Of a stretch of DNA of 56,814 nucleotides, positions 36,314-45,874 are shown piece by piece. Origin of the DNA: a bacterium EF100-94H03 bin56 (lineage in GTDB: Bacteria; Pseudomonadota; Alphaproteobacteria; SP197); contig MPMV01000028.1 of the NCBI GenBank assembly GCA_002238685.1, positions 1 to 56,814 on the forward strand. The letters run 5' to 3'. The stretch's first letter is position 1; each line of letters opens with the position of its first letter. The position numbers were made by a program, and so were the translations under genes. The notes below the pieces were generated by a model. That model was not told where the DNA came from and made no database searches. It saw only the letters and a list, made by a program, of their open reading frames with translations.

Positions 36314-37786
36314 ATGCGTGTCGAATTTGCCCCGTCCATTCCCGATGACACCGATACCATTGTCGTGGCCACGCAGCAGGACGGCCAGCTCTTCGCCTCG
36401 GCCGAAGCGATTGATCGTGCCGCCGGTGGAGCCATCAGTCGCGCCATGGAGGTCTCGGCACGGTTTTCCGGAAAGAAGGGTCAGATCCTCGACATCGTCG
36501 CTCCGAAGACCATGAATGCCAGCCACATCGTCGTGGTCGGCACCGGCGACTACGCGTCATTCACCCCGCTTGATCGCCAGAATCTCGGTGGTGGCACCTA
36601 CCGCCACCTCGACAGGTTGGGCGCGCGGCATGTCGCCATCCCGGCCGGTCATCCCCTGGACGTCTGCGAGTTCGTCCACGGCATGACCTTGCGCAGCTAT
36701 CGCTTCGACACCTACCGCACGGTGGTGAAGGAGGACGCCAGGCCGACGGTCGACAGGGTCACCGTGGTGACACAGGAGGTGACGGCGAGCGAAGAGAAGG
36801 CGGCGCGTCTGAAGTGCGTGGCCGACGGTGTCTTCCTGACCCGCGATCTGGTGAGCGAGCCCGCCAACACGCTCTACCCTGCGGAGTTTGCCCGCCGTGC
36901 CACGGCGTTAGGTGATCTCGGCGTCAGTGTCACCGTGCTTGGCGAGGCCGAGATGGCGGAACTCGGCATGGGGGCCCTCCTCGGTGTCGGCCAGGGCAGC
37001 GAGCGAGAGAGCCAGCTGGTCGTCATGAGATGGAAGGGAGCCGGCGATGATGATCCCTGGCTCGCCGTGGTCGGCAAGGGCGTGTGTTTCGACACCGGCG
37101 GCATTTCGCTCAAGCCTGGCGCCGGGATGGAGGAAATGAAGTTCGACATGGCCGGGGCGGGCTGTGTCACCGGACTCATGCACACCCTGGCCTCCCGCGG
37201 AGCCCGTGCCAACGTTGCGGGCGTCATCGGCTGTGTCGAGAACATGCCCTCCCACAACGCGCAGCGCCCTGGCGACGTGGTGAAGACCATGTCCGGCCAG
37301 ACCATAGAGGTGATCAATACCGACGCCGAGGGGCGTCTCGTCCTTGCCGACGCCCTCTACTGGACCGTGCAGAACATCAAGCCCGACCAGGTGATCGACC
37401 TCGCGACCCTGACCGGCGCCATCATCGTTGCCCTCGGCACCTACAGGGCAGGACTGTTCAGCAACGATGACGACCTCGCCCTCACCCTCGAGGCTGCGGG
37501 CCAGGCGACCGGTGAGGAACTGTGGCGCATGCCGCTTGGCGAGCGCTACAGCGAGGACATCAACTCGGACATTGCCGACATGAAGAATGTTGGCAAGAAG
37601 CGCGAGGCGGGGTCTACCGCCGGGGCGGTGCTCCTGCAGAGATTCGTCGGCGAAACCCCCTGGGCGCATCTCGATATCGCCGGCACGGCGTGGACCCACT
37701 CGGACGAAGCCCTCGCACCCCGGGGTGCCACCGGATTCGGCGTCCGCCTGCTCGACCGCTTCGTCGCCGACACAAGGGAAACATGA
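36314..37786 (+). CDS. pepA: Leucyl aminopeptidase (M17, PepA)
   Basis: Cytosolic hexameric di-zinc aminopeptidase, 490 residues. The signature NTDAEGRLVLADAL is intact, and KGVCFDTGGISLKPG and KFDMAGAG supply further zinc and substrate contacts. The ATG at 36314 is chosen for GGAGG 10 bases upstream; in-frame codons before it do not resemble the family. It overlaps holC by 4 bp, a pairing conserved in many proteobacteria and usually near lptF. PepA can also bind DNA in some species, which cannot be assessed here. Confidence 0.95.
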   Translation: MRVEFAPSIPDDTDTIVVATQQDGQLFASAEAIDRAAGGAISRAMEVSARFSGKKGQILDIVAPKTMNASHIVVVGTGDYASFTPLDRQNLGGGTYRHLDRLGARHVAIPAGHPLDVCEFVHGMTLRSYRFDTYRTVVKEDARPTVDRVTVVTQEVTASEEKAARLKCVADGVFLTRDLVSEPANTLYPAEFARRATALGDLGVSVTVLGEAEMAELGMGALLGVGQGSERESQLVVMRWKGAGDDDPWLAVVGKGVCFDTGGISLKPGAGMEEMKFDMAGAGCVTGLMHTLASRGARANVAGVIGCVENMPSHNAQRPGDVVKTMSGQTIEVINTDAEGRLVLADALYWTVQNIKPDQVIDLATLTGAIIVALGTYRAGLFSNDDDLALTLEAAGQATGEELWRMPLGERYSEDINSDIADMKNVGKKREAGSTAGAVLLQRFVGETPWAHLDIAGTAWTHSDEALAPRGATGFGVRLLDRFVADTRET

Positions 37787-38247
37787 CCCGGGTCGACTTC
37801 TATCACCTGCTCACGTCTCCTCTGGAGATTGCACTTCCCGGTCTTCTGGAAAAGGCCCTGGAGAACGACATGCGGGCCGTCGTCATGACGATCTCGCGTG
37901 AACGGGCTTCCCACCTCGACAGTGCCTTGTGGACCTACGGGCAGGGGAGTTTCCTGCCCCATGGCTGCGTGGGGGAGACCCGGAACGTGAAACATCAGCC
38001 TGTCTGGATTGCCGACACCGATGACAACCCGAATGGTGCTCGTCTTCTCGTGCTCGTCGATCGTGCCGACAGCGCAAATGTCGATTCCTTCGAGCGTGTG
38101 GCCGACATGTTCGATGGCCACGATGACCTGGCCGTTGCCGCAGCCCGCCGCCGCTGGAAGGCGCGCCGTGACGCCGGACACGCCCTGACATACTGGCAGC
38201 AGACTCCAAAGGGTGCGTGGGAGAAGAAGGCGTCAACCGCCGCGTGA
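37783..38247 (+). CDS. holC: DNA polymerase III chi subunit
   Basis: HolC, 154 residues, links the polymerase III clamp loader to single-stranded-DNA-binding protein. The start MTRVDFYHLLTSPLEIALPG and the segment YGQGSFLPHGCVGE are characteristic, as is the C-terminal RRRWKARRDAGHALTYWQQ. It is translationally coupled to pepA through ATGA at 37783. The next gene, a NERD-helicase, starts 4 bp after its stop, so the three probably form one transcript. Confidence 0.93.
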   Translation: MTRVDFYHLLTSPLEIALPGLLEKALENDMRAVVMTISRERASHLDSALWTYGQGSFLPHGCVGETRNVKHQPVWIADTDDNPNGARLLVLVDRADSANVDSFERVADMFDGHDDLAVAAARRRWKARRDAGHALTYWQQTPKGAWEKKASTAA

Positions 38248-38251
38248 CACG

Positions 38252-39907
38252 ATGGCGCGCATCGTTCCCTCGGATGTGGACCGGCTGGCCCTGGCCGGCG
38301 GCCGTGCGCCCGAACTGGCGACACTGGAGCGTCTGCGGCGCGAACTCGATCCTGATCTGACTGTCTTCCACTCGGTTCACTGGACGCGCGAAGCGGGTCA
38401 CCGAACCTTCTGGGGCGAAGCTGATTTCATCATCGTCAACCGCGCCGGCAGAGTTCTGGTCATGGAGCAGAAGAACGGTTCCCTGGACGAGACAGGCGGT
38501 GGGCTTGTCAAGCGGTACCGGGATGGCGCCTCCGACCCCGTTCTCCAGGTGCGGCGCTCGGTTGACAACATCAAGGGCAAGTTCCGCAGGGTGCACAGGC
38601 GCGAACCCGCACTTGTCACCGACTATCTTGTCTATTGTCCGGACCATCGTGTGCGGTCCGTCAACGCCGTCGGCCTCGATTCGTCGCGCATCGTCGATGC
38701 TGCAGTCGACCATCAGCTTGTCGGCAGGATCCAGGATCTCCTTGATGAGGGCGACGATGATCCGGAGAGGCGGGCAACCATCGAGGCCTTCCTGCGCCAG
38801 TCCTTCGACATTCATCCCGACATCCACGCCCGTGTTCGCCACGGCGAACAGCGGTTCGCGCGGTTGAGCGGGCGGCTTTCGGAACTGCTCGCCGGTATCG
38901 AGATGACTCCGCTGCGACTGCGCATCCGGGGAGCGGCAGGGTGCGGCAAGACGGTGATGGCCACACGCTTCTTCCAGGGTGCAGTGGAACGGTCACGCAA
39001 GCCGTTGCTGGTCTGCTTCAATCGCCAGCTCAAGGAGAGGATAGCGGCATCGGTCGACAGCGGCGGGCTGGTCGAGACCTGGCATGGGCTATGTCACCGC
39101 TTTCTTGAGGACATCGGCAAGGCACCGGATTTCCGCCACCGGAATGGCTATGGCGCGTTCTGGTCACACGTCCAGGACCAGGTCATGGCCGAGCGGGTCC
39201 CGGATACGTGGATGTTCGATACCCTCATCGTCGACGAGGGGCAGGACTTCGAGCCCGAGTGGTTCGACATCCTCCGGCTGTTCGCCCGGGATGACGCCGA
39301 TGTCCTCTGGTTCGAGGATCCCGATCAAGGCATTCGCCGGAACGAGCCTGTCACGCTCGAGGGCTTTGTCGGCTTCAACATCCGTTCCAACTACCGGTCC
39401 CCGGGAATCATCGCGCGGTTCATCGACAGGGCGCTTCCCTTCGACTTCGAACAGGCCAACGGGCTGCCTGGCCCCGATGTGGGTGTCGAGGTCTATAAGG
39501 ACAACTCGCACCAGGTGAAGCTGGTGTCGCGCACGGTGTCGCGGCTGCTGGCCGACAGGTACAGGCCCGAGGACATCGTCATCCTGTCGATGAAGGGAAT
39601 CAGGCATACCTGTCTTGTGGATCGCACCAGGGTGGGCAACCACACGCTCAGGCATTTTTCCGGTGGGTACGACCTGCTTGGAAACCAGGTCTTCACCCCG
39701 GGGCAGATCCTTCTCGAGAGCATCTACCGCTTCAAGGGACAGCAGGCGCCGGCGATCATCGCCATCGACATCGAGAGCGGCAGTGATGACGGGGACCACC
39801 TTCAGCGCCTTCTCTACACGATGTTCACCCGCGCCACCGTGTGTCTCGATGTTCTGGTGAAGTCCGGCGATCCGTTCGAGACGCGTCTGGTCGAAGCGGC
39901 CAGGTGA
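38252..39907 (+). CDS. NERD nuclease-domain superfamily I helicase
   Basis: Fusion of 551 residues. The N-terminal NERD domain (about 20-140) has the PD-(D/E)xK-like core GEADF (55-59) followed by LVMEQKNG, where E72 and K74 are the E-x-K pair. From about 220 it is a UvrD-like helicase: Walker A is RGAAGCGKTVMA, Walker B is TLIVDEGQDFEPEW, the arginine motif is FNIRSNYRSP and the C-terminal motif ends in LLYTMFTRA. A DNA-cutting and unwinding role is likely, in repair or in defence against foreign DNA. It follows holC by 4 bp. Nothing essential is missing. Confidence 0.85.
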   Translation: MARIVPSDVDRLALAGGRAPELATLERLRRELDPDLTVFHSVHWTREAGHRTFWGEADFIIVNRAGRVLVMEQKNGSLDETGGGLVKRYRDGASDPVLQVRRSVDNIKGKFRRVHRREPALVTDYLVYCPDHRVRSVNAVGLDSSRIVDAAVDHQLVGRIQDLLDEGDDDPERRATIEAFLRQSFDIHPDIHARVRHGEQRFARLSGRLSELLAGIEMTPLRLRIRGAAGCGKTVMATRFFQGAVERSRKPLLVCFNRQLKERIAASVDSGGLVETWHGLCHRFLEDIGKAPDFRHRNGYGAFWSHVQDQVMAERVPDTWMFDTLIVDEGQDFEPEWFDILRLFARDDADVLWFEDPDQGIRRNEPVTLEGFVGFNIRSNYRSPGIIARFIDRALPFDFEQANGLPGPDVGVEVYKDNSHQVKLVSRTVSRLLADRYRPEDIVILSMKGIRHTCLVDRTRVGNHTLRHFSGGYDLLGNQVFTPGQILLESIYRFKGQQAPAIIAIDIESGSDDGDHLQRLLYTMFTRATVCLDVLVKSGDPFETRLVEAAR

Positions 39908-39918
39908 ACGCCACGACC

Positions 39919-41979
39919 TCAGATGACAGGGGCGAGTTCGACGATCTCGTGTTTCCAGGGAACATCGTCGCCGATCGCTTCACCGAGTTCGCGGGCATAG
40001 CGGTAGCCACCGAAGACGGCAGCAGCGATCGGTCCCGGTCCGTAGCAGTCGCCAATTCGTGACACGCGGCGGATGCCCGCCTCGCGGTTGGACGCCCCAT
40101 CAGCCATGAGCGCGTGGTAGAGTTCGTCCACCGGATCCTGTGCTGTCACCATGACGAGGCTGCGGCAGGCGATCCACTGGCAATCGCCTGTGTAGACATC
40201 CTCGATCTCGATTCTGCTCCATTCGATGGTCTTCACGGCAAAGCCGAGGTGCCGCTCGACGCCGAGTTCGCGCATGCGGGTCTGGATACGTTCGTGCTCG
40301 AGTGTGTACGTGGTCCACGCCGATACCGTGGCTTCCGGCGTGACGATACTGACCGTGTGGCCGTCCTGCACCAGCTTCTCGGCGATCACTCCACCCATGT
40401 AGTAGTGATCATCGTCGAACACGACGACGGGTCCCTCGAGTGCGGCACCCTCCATGATGTCATCGGGAGTGACGATGTTCGCCGACCCGCAGGCAAGGGG
40501 AAAATCGTGGTATCGTCCGCTGCCGTCGCGCCTCCACCGGGCGCCGGTGGCCACGGCGACGAGGCCGGCGCCGGTTTCGCGCACAGAATCGGCGGTCATC
40601 GCCGACTCCAGGTAGATCTCGACGTTGGGCAACTTGTGAAGCTGGGTCATGCGCCAGTCGCGTACTCGGGCCCAGGCGGCAAGACCCGGCAGACGGCACT
40701 CCCGGGCGACCCGCCCGCCCGGTTCGCGGCCGGCTTCGGCAAGCATGACCTCGTAGCCGCGCTGACCCAGAGCCCGCGCCGCCTCCAGCCCGGCCGGGCC
40801 GGCACCGACCACGAGAACACGCTCGTCCGTTTCCCGCGGCGGCATCGCTTCGGGATGCCAGCCCCGGCGCCATTCCTCTCCCTGGGTCGGGTTTTGCGTG
40901 CACCTCAGGTAGGTCGGCTGGTTGGAGACGCCGACACACATGTTGCAGCCTATGCACTCGCGGATGTCCTCGGGCCGTCCTTCCTCGATCTTCTTCGGCA
41001 GGAAGGGATCGGCGATGGACGGACGGGCGGCGCCGATCATGTCCAGCACACCGTTCTTCACCAGGGAAACCATGCGATCGGGGCTGGTGTAGCGGCCGAC
41101 ACCCACCACCGGCTTGCTGGTCAGGGCTTTGACGAAGGAGATGTGCTCCTCCTGGAACCCCTCGCCGGCGAACCTCGAGGTTTCACTGTCGTTTTCCCAT
41201 TCGCTGACGTTGACATCCCACAAGTCCGGCAGTTCGCCGAGCATCTCGATCACGGCACGGCCGTCCTCTTCAGGCGTGATGCCCTTCGGTCCGACAAGTT
41301 CGTTGACGGCGAGGCGCACAGCGACTCCGCATGTGTCTCCGACGGCATCCTTGGTGTCCTCGATGACCTCGCGCAGCAGGCGCGCCCTGTTTTCGATGGG
41401 GCCGCCATATTCATCCGTGCGCCGGTTGTGGCGCGCCGACAGGAAATGCATGCACAGCGACAGGCTGTGTCCGGCATAGACATAGACGATATCGAAGCCG
41501 GCCCGCTTGCCGCGCAACGCTGCATTGCGATGCCACCGCCGGTAGTCGGCGATATCGGTCCTGTCCATGGTCCGCGCATGGAATGGTTCGATGCCGTGGA
41601 CCGGCCTCGCCGTGGGCGCCATCGGGATCTCGCGGCCCATGTAGTTCGCGGTGTAGTAACCCATGTGTGTCAGTTCGAGGCCGGCCAGCGCGCCGTGCTG
41701 ATGAACCTGGTCAGCCATGCGTGCGAGGTAGGGAATGTCCCGGTCGTCCCACAGCCGGACCTCCCGTTCGGTGTCGGTGGTCACGTGGATGTCGCACTGT
41801 TCCGTGCACACCACCGCCCAGCCGCCCTCCGCCTTGATGCCGCGCATGACCGCCATCGCCGTAGGATGGGCGCGTCCCATGCCATTGCAGTGGGGCACCT
41901 GGTAGAAACGGTTCCTCGCTGTTACCGGTCCGATGGTGACGGGCTCGAACAGGATGTCATATCGTGGATCTCGCGGCAT
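39919..41979 (-). CDS. Trimethylamine-dehydrogenase-like flavoprotein (FMN, 4Fe-4S)
   Basis: Protein of 686 residues, colinear with trimethylamine dehydrogenase: an Old-Yellow-Enzyme-like barrel, then a linker carrying a [4Fe-4S] cluster (CIGCNMCVGV...RC), then an NAD(P)-binding-like domain (VLVVGAGPAGLEAARALG) and an ADP-binding-like domain. The FMN-linking cysteine context NRFYQVPHCNG is retained. Of the substrate-binding aromatic bowl, the position of Tyr60 is Gln (CTEQCDI), the Trp in DLWDV remains and the third aromatic appears lost. The Tyr-to-Gln change is, from memory, the one found in dimethylamine dehydrogenase. Substrate is thus another amine, not necessarily trimethylamine. Divergent from an ABC importer. 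Confidence 0.85.
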   Translation of the reverse strand: MPRDPRYDILFEPVTIGPVTARNRFYQVPHCNGMGRAHPTAMAVMRGIKAEGGWAVVCTEQCDIHVTTDTEREVRLWDDRDIPYLARMADQVHQHGALAGLELTHMGYYTANYMGREIPMAPTARPVHGIEPFHARTMDRTDIADYRRWHRNAALRGKRAGFDIVYVYAGHSLSLCMHFLSARHNRRTDEYGGPIENRARLLREVIEDTKDAVGDTCGVAVRLAVNELVGPKGITPEEDGRAVIEMLGELPDLWDVNVSEWENDSETSRFAGEGFQEEHISFVKALTSKPVVGVGRYTSPDRMVSLVKNGVLDMIGAARPSIADPFLPKKIEEGRPEDIRECIGCNMCVGVSNQPTYLRCTQNPTQGEEWRRGWHPEAMPPRETDERVLVVGAGPAGLEAARALGQRGYEVMLAEAGREPGGRVARECRLPGLAAWARVRDWRMTQLHKLPNVEIYLESAMTADSVRETGAGLVAVATGARWRRDGSGRYHDFPLACGSANIVTPDDIMEGAALEGPVVVFDDDHYYMGGVIAEKLVQDGHTVSIVTPEATVSAWTTYTLEHERIQTRMRELGVERHLGFAVKTIEWSRIEIEDVYTGDCQWIACRSLVMVTAQDPVDELYHALMADGASNREAGIRRVSRIGDCYGPGPIAAAVFGGYRYARELGEAIGDDVPWKHEIVELAPVI

Positions 41980-42144
41980 CGGGTTCTGGTCCTCCAGCTG
42001 ACTGCTTCGATTCTTGCACGAAATGTTGGCGAACCACACTACCGGCAATGTCGACAACCGCCGCCACGCCCACTAACGTCCGTCTCCGTGACGACCGCCA
42101 GTCGTCCCCGTCGGGGCGACGGAAACCCAGGGAGGAGGATCGGC

Positions 42145-43470
42145 ATGTCAATTCTATCGAAGGCATCATCACGGCGCGCATTCGTGGGCACCGCGCTGGC
42201 GGCACCGGCCGCAGCGGCGCTGACACCGGCGCAGCTGCTGGCCCAGGCAAACGACGGCATGGAAGCAACCGGCGAACCCATTCCGGTTGGCCAGGCGTCG
42301 GCCCAGACCAGCTGGGGTGCACCGGACGGAATCGAATTCATGCGCGGCCTGACGCTCGCCTGCGAGGAAATCAACGCCATCGGCGGTATCCTGGGGCGGC
42401 CTCTCGAGCCCCACATCGAGGATACAGGGGAGATGGGGGATGACCGGAACGTGCAGGCAATCCAGCGTCTCATCGACCGTCGCGACGTCCATGCCATCGT
42501 CAACGGTTACAACGTGGGCACCGGAATAGCGATCCAGGATGTCATTGCCGATGCCGGCATCATCTACATGCACTACGACACGGTGATCGCGCACAACGAG
42601 CTTGTCGCTTCTGATCCCGACTACTACTTCGGCAGCTTCATGGGCGATCCCCCCGAGTACTGGTACGGCGCCGGCTTTCTCGACTACATCAACACTCTGG
42701 AAGTGAACGGCGAGTTCACGCGCAGCAACAACCGCATCGCCATCATCACCGGACCGGGGCCCTACTCGACCAACATCGCCAACTCGATCCGCGAAGGTGC
42801 CGGCGACTACGGCTACGAGGTCAGTCTCTTTGAATCGGTGACAGTGCCGATTTCGGAGTGGGGGCCGACACTCGCCAAGATCCGCCAGGATCCCCCTGCG
42901 GTGATTGCCATCACCCACTTCTATCCGCAGGATCTCGCCCAGTTCATGCTGCAGTTCGTGCCGGACCCGACACCGAGTCTCATCTACATGCAGTACGGTC
43001 CGTCCCTCGCCGCCTTCCGCGACATTGGCAAGGAGTCGACCAACGGTGTCCTCTACGCCACGGTCATCGCAGCTCTGCCCGACGAGATCGGGACGGCCTT
43101 CGAGCGGCGCTACAAGGACCGCTGGGGCGAGGATGCGACGCATCTCACCGGCTCCCAGCCCTACGACGGCTGCTACATCTGGGCGACGGCCTGTGCCCTT
43201 GCCGGAGGGTCGGGCGCTCCCGGAGACGAGGAACAGAACCGCAAGGTGGCGGCCCATATCCGGCGCATGATCCACCGTGGCATGAACGGCACCACGCGGT
43301 TCATTCCCGGTGAGCAGGCTGCATACCACTACCCGGCGCAGACCAACGATCCATCCCTTGGCATGCCGCACCAGTTCCTGCAGATCCAGGACCACATGCA
43401 GACCCCCGTCCTGGTGGCGCCGCAACCCTACAGCGCTGCTCCGTTCGCCACGCCTCCGTGGATGGGCTGA
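42145..43470 (+). CDS. ABC importer binding protein, branched-chain/short-chain-amide type
   Basis: Periplasmic type I binding protein, 441 residues. A twin-arginine leader (SSRRAFVGTALAAPAAAAL) precedes a mature protein starting GEPIPVGQASAQTSWGAPDG, then ACEEINAIGGILGRPLEPH, the classic Peripla_BP_6 opening. Within that family the overall look is closer to urea/amide receptors (FmdD/UrtA type) than to leucine-binding protein. The ATG at 42145 is preceded by GGAGGAGG. The ATPase gene starts inside its end. It diverges from the amine dehydrogenase, 165 bp away, so the ligand may be that enzyme's substrate or its precursor. Confidence 0.85.
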   Translation: MSILSKASSRRAFVGTALAAPAAAALTPAQLLAQANDGMEATGEPIPVGQASAQTSWGAPDGIEFMRGLTLACEEINAIGGILGRPLEPHIEDTGEMGDDRNVQAIQRLIDRRDVHAIVNGYNVGTGIAIQDVIADAGIIYMHYDTVIAHNELVASDPDYYFGSFMGDPPEYWYGAGFLDYINTLEVNGEFTRSNNRIAIITGPGPYSTNIANSIREGAGDYGYEVSLFESVTVPISEWGPTLAKIRQDPPAVIAITHFYPQDLAQFMLQFVPDPTPSLIYMQYGPSLAAFRDIGKESTNGVLYATVIAALPDEIGTAFERRYKDRWGEDATHLTGSQPYDGCYIWATACALAGGSGAPGDEEQNRKVAAHIRRMIHRGMNGTTRFIPGEQAAYHYPAQTNDPSLGMPHQFLQIQDHMQTPVLVAPQPYSAAPFATPPWMG

Positions 43471-44276
43471 GCCACGAAACCGCACGCTCACCCCGTCCCC
43501 TCCTCGTGGTGGACGGGGTGAGCAAGCACTTCGGTGCGCTGGCGGCCGTCGACAACCTCAGTTTCGAGGTGATGCCGGGAGAGGTCCTCGGCATCGGAGG
43601 TCCCAATGGTGCCGGCAAGACGACGCTCTTTGATGTCATCACCGGGCTCGATCGCGCCTCATCGGGGCGTGTCCTCTTTGCCGGTCATGACATCACACGG
43701 GCCGGGCCCGAGCGAATCTGCCATGCGGGCATCGCGCGCACCTTCCAGCTCAACGCCGGCTTCGACACCCTGAGTGTGCGGGAGAACATCGAGGTCGCGG
43801 CCATTTACGGGCACGTGGCACCGGTTTTTCCAGGGTTTCGCATCCGGCCCGTCATCCGCCGCAGGGTTGATGCGGCTCTCGAACTTTCCGGCCTCGCCGG
43901 TCGCGCCGCAACACCGGCCGGAGAACTGGCGGTTCTCGAGCGCAAGCTCCTCATGGTGGCGACGGCGATCGTGACGCAGCCGCGCCTTCTCATGCTCGAC
44001 GAACCCGTGGGCGGACTGACCCAGGCGGAGATGGACGCCTTCGTCGCCATGCTGGCGCGGATCAGGGGAGAGGGCATGGCCATCATACTCATCGAGCACG
44101 TCATGCGCTTTCTGGTCTCGCTGGCCGATCGGGTTCTCATCATGCACCACGGCGAAAGGATCTACGAAGGCCGGCCCGATGATCTGGCGAACGACAGGCG
44201 TGTCGTGGATGTCTATCTCGGCGATGGCGCGGCAGACCTGATTCGCGCCGCCCTCGACCCCGGCGTGGTCCCGTGA
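43458..44276 (+). CDS. ABC importer ATPase, LivG type
   Basis: Cytoplasmic ATPase of 272 residues. Walker A is GIGGPNGAGKTTL, Walker B is LLMLDEPVGGL and the switch His is in LIEHVM. The usual signature LSGGQ is replaced by LAVLERKLL at the expected site, a divergent form seen in some LivG-like branches. The GTG start at 43458 lies 13 bp inside the binding-protein gene. It pairs with the LivF-like ATPase, whose start overlaps its stop by 4 bp. Confidence 0.88.
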   Translation: MDGLSHETARSPRPLLVVDGVSKHFGALAAVDNLSFEVMPGEVLGIGGPNGAGKTTLFDVITGLDRASSGRVLFAGHDITRAGPERICHAGIARTFQLNAGFDTLSVRENIEVAAIYGHVAPVFPGFRIRPVIRRRVDAALELSGLAGRAATPAGELAVLERKLLMVATAIVTQPRLLMLDEPVGGLTQAEMDAFVAMLARIRGEGMAIILIEHVMRFLVSLADRVLIMHHGERIYEGRPDDLANDRRVVDVYLGDGAADLIRAALDPGVVP

Positions 44277-44989
44277 GCGATCCCTTGCTGAGCGTGTGCC
44301 AGGTCTTTGCCGGCTATACCGGCAGGGATGTCCTGCGTGACCTCTCGCTTGATGTCCACAAGGGCGCCTTCGTGTCCGTCATCGGACCCAACGGTCACGG
44401 CAAGAGCACGTTGCTGAAGTGCATCAGCGGTCTCCTGAGGACCGGCAGCGGTTCCATCCGCTTCTCCGGTGACGATGTCACCGGTCTTGCAGCCCCGGCG
44501 ATGGCGGCGCTGGGCCTTGTCCATGTCCCCCAGGGCGACATGCTCTTTGCCGACATGACGGTCCAAGAAAACCTGATGATGGGCGCCTACCTCACGTCCG
44601 ACAGGGCGGTCGTCCGGCGCCGTCTCGACGAGGTTCATGCCATTCTTCCGCGACTTGCCGACCGTCGCCAGCAACTCGCGAGAACGCTGTCGGGAGGTGA
44701 GCGTCGCATGGTGGCCATTGGCCGCGGACTGATGGCCGGTGGACGGCTTACCATGTTCGATGAACCGTCACTCGGCCTGGCGCCGGTGATCATCGACCAG
44801 ATCTACGATGTCATGACGCGACTGCGAGAAAGCGGCAGGACCATTGTGCTCGTCGAGGAAAACGCGATGCGGGCGGCGAGACAGTCGGACCGCATGTACC
44901 TTCTCGACAACGGATCGATGGCCTGGCAGGGAAACGGCGAGGAGTTCCTCGCCCGTCCCGAGGTGATCCGAAGCTACCTTGGGGGATAG
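44273..44989 (+). CDS. ABC importer ATPase, LivF type
   Basis: Second ATPase of the importer, 238 residues. Walker A is GPNGHGKSTLLK, the signature LSGGERRM is intact, Walker B is LTMFDEPSLGLAP and the end (PEVIRSYLGG) is the hallmark of LivF proteins. A GTG start overlaps the LivG-like stop; the gene ends with TAG. With the divergent LivG partner it forms an asymmetric pair with one canonical and one degenerate signature. Confidence 0.9.
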   Translation: MSDPLLSVCQVFAGYTGRDVLRDLSLDVHKGAFVSVIGPNGHGKSTLLKCISGLLRTGSGSIRFSGDDVTGLAAPAMAALGLVHVPQGDMLFADMTVQENLMMGAYLTSDRAVVRRRLDEVHAILPRLADRRQQLARTLSGGERRMVAIGRGLMAGGRLTMFDEPSLGLAPVIIDQIYDVMTRLRESGRTIVLVEENAMRAARQSDRMYLLDNGSMAWQGNGEEFLARPEVIRSYLGG

Positions 44990-44992
44990 GCG

Positions 44993-45874
44993 GTGATGGA
45001 GGTCATTGTTCAGGTGATCGCGTCCGGCCTCACGCTGGGCGCCATGTACGCTGTCGCCGCCGTCGGCCTGGCCCTGGTCTACGGAGCGCTCGGCATGCTC
45101 AATATCGCCCATGGCGCGATCCTCACGTTCGGCGGATATGCCGCCTTCTACGTGATCACCTCACTGGGTCTGCCGATGGTTGCCGGTGTTGCCGCCGCGG
45201 TTGCGGCTGGTGCGTTGCTGGGTCTGGCGATCTATGTCGTTCTTGTCCATGGCATGCTATCGGCGCCGGCCTTCGAGACCAACATCTTCATCGCCACGTT
45301 TGGCATCGGCATGGCCCTGGAGAATGTCGTGCTCAAGCTCTTCGGAGCCTATCCGGCGGCACAGCCTCTTGCGTTGGACGGCGCCGTCGCCGTCTTTGAC
45401 GTGTTCATTCCCGTGCGCAACATCGCAATTCTCGTTGCCGGCGTCCTCCTCATGGTGGCGACGGCGTGGCTGCTGACACGCACGCAGACCGGCAACGCCA
45501 TCCGGGCCACGGCCCAGAACCGGGCGGCTGCGGAACTCATGGGTGTGAGGGTGAGGTGGATCTACGCTCAGGTTCTGGCGATTTCAGGGGCACTCGCCGG
45601 TGTCTCGGGAATCATGGTGAGCTCACTCACCAATCTCTCTCCCACCATGGGCGGTGACCCCATGCTCAAGGCCTTCATCGTCTGCGTTGTCGCCGGCCTC
45701 GGCAACGTCTACGGCGCCATGATCGCCGCGATCGCGCTGGGCCTCGTTGAAGCCACGGCACAGTACCTCCTCGGTGTACGCTTCGGTCTGGCGACGTTGC
45801 TGGTGCTCGTCATCCTGACCCTGATCTGGCGGCCGCACGGTCTGTTCGGCCGGACCCAGGTGCAGCGCCTGTGA
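44993..45874 (+). CDS. ABC importer permease, LivH type
   Basis: Inner-membrane permease, 293 residues from GTG 44993; ATG 44996 is the alternative. The opening VIASGLTLGAMYAVAAVGLA and YGALGMLNIAHGAILTFGGY are the LivH family hallmarks, and the coupling loop is RATAQNRAAAELMGV. About eight helices. It starts 3 bp after the LivF-like stop and overlaps the LivM-like start by 4 bp. Confidence 0.92.
   Translation: MMEVIVQVIASGLTLGAMYAVAAVGLALVYGALGMLNIAHGAILTFGGYAAFYVITSLGLPMVAGVAAAVAAGALLGLAIYVVLVHGMLSAPAFETNIFIATFGIGMALENVVLKLFGAYPAAQPLALDGAVAVFDVFIPVRNIAILVAGVLLMVATAWLLTRTQTGNAIRATAQNRAAAELMGVRVRWIYAQVLAISGALAGVSGIMVSSLTNLSPTMGGDPMLKAFIVCVVAGLGNVYGAMIAAIALGLVEATAQYLLGVRFGLATLLVLVILTLIWRPHGLFGRTQVQRL

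Noticed and set aside
40114..42120. Long plus-strand extension upstream of the binding-protein start
   Set aside because: It is antisense to the amine dehydrogenase. The twin-arginine leader and strong ribosome site fix the true start at 42145.
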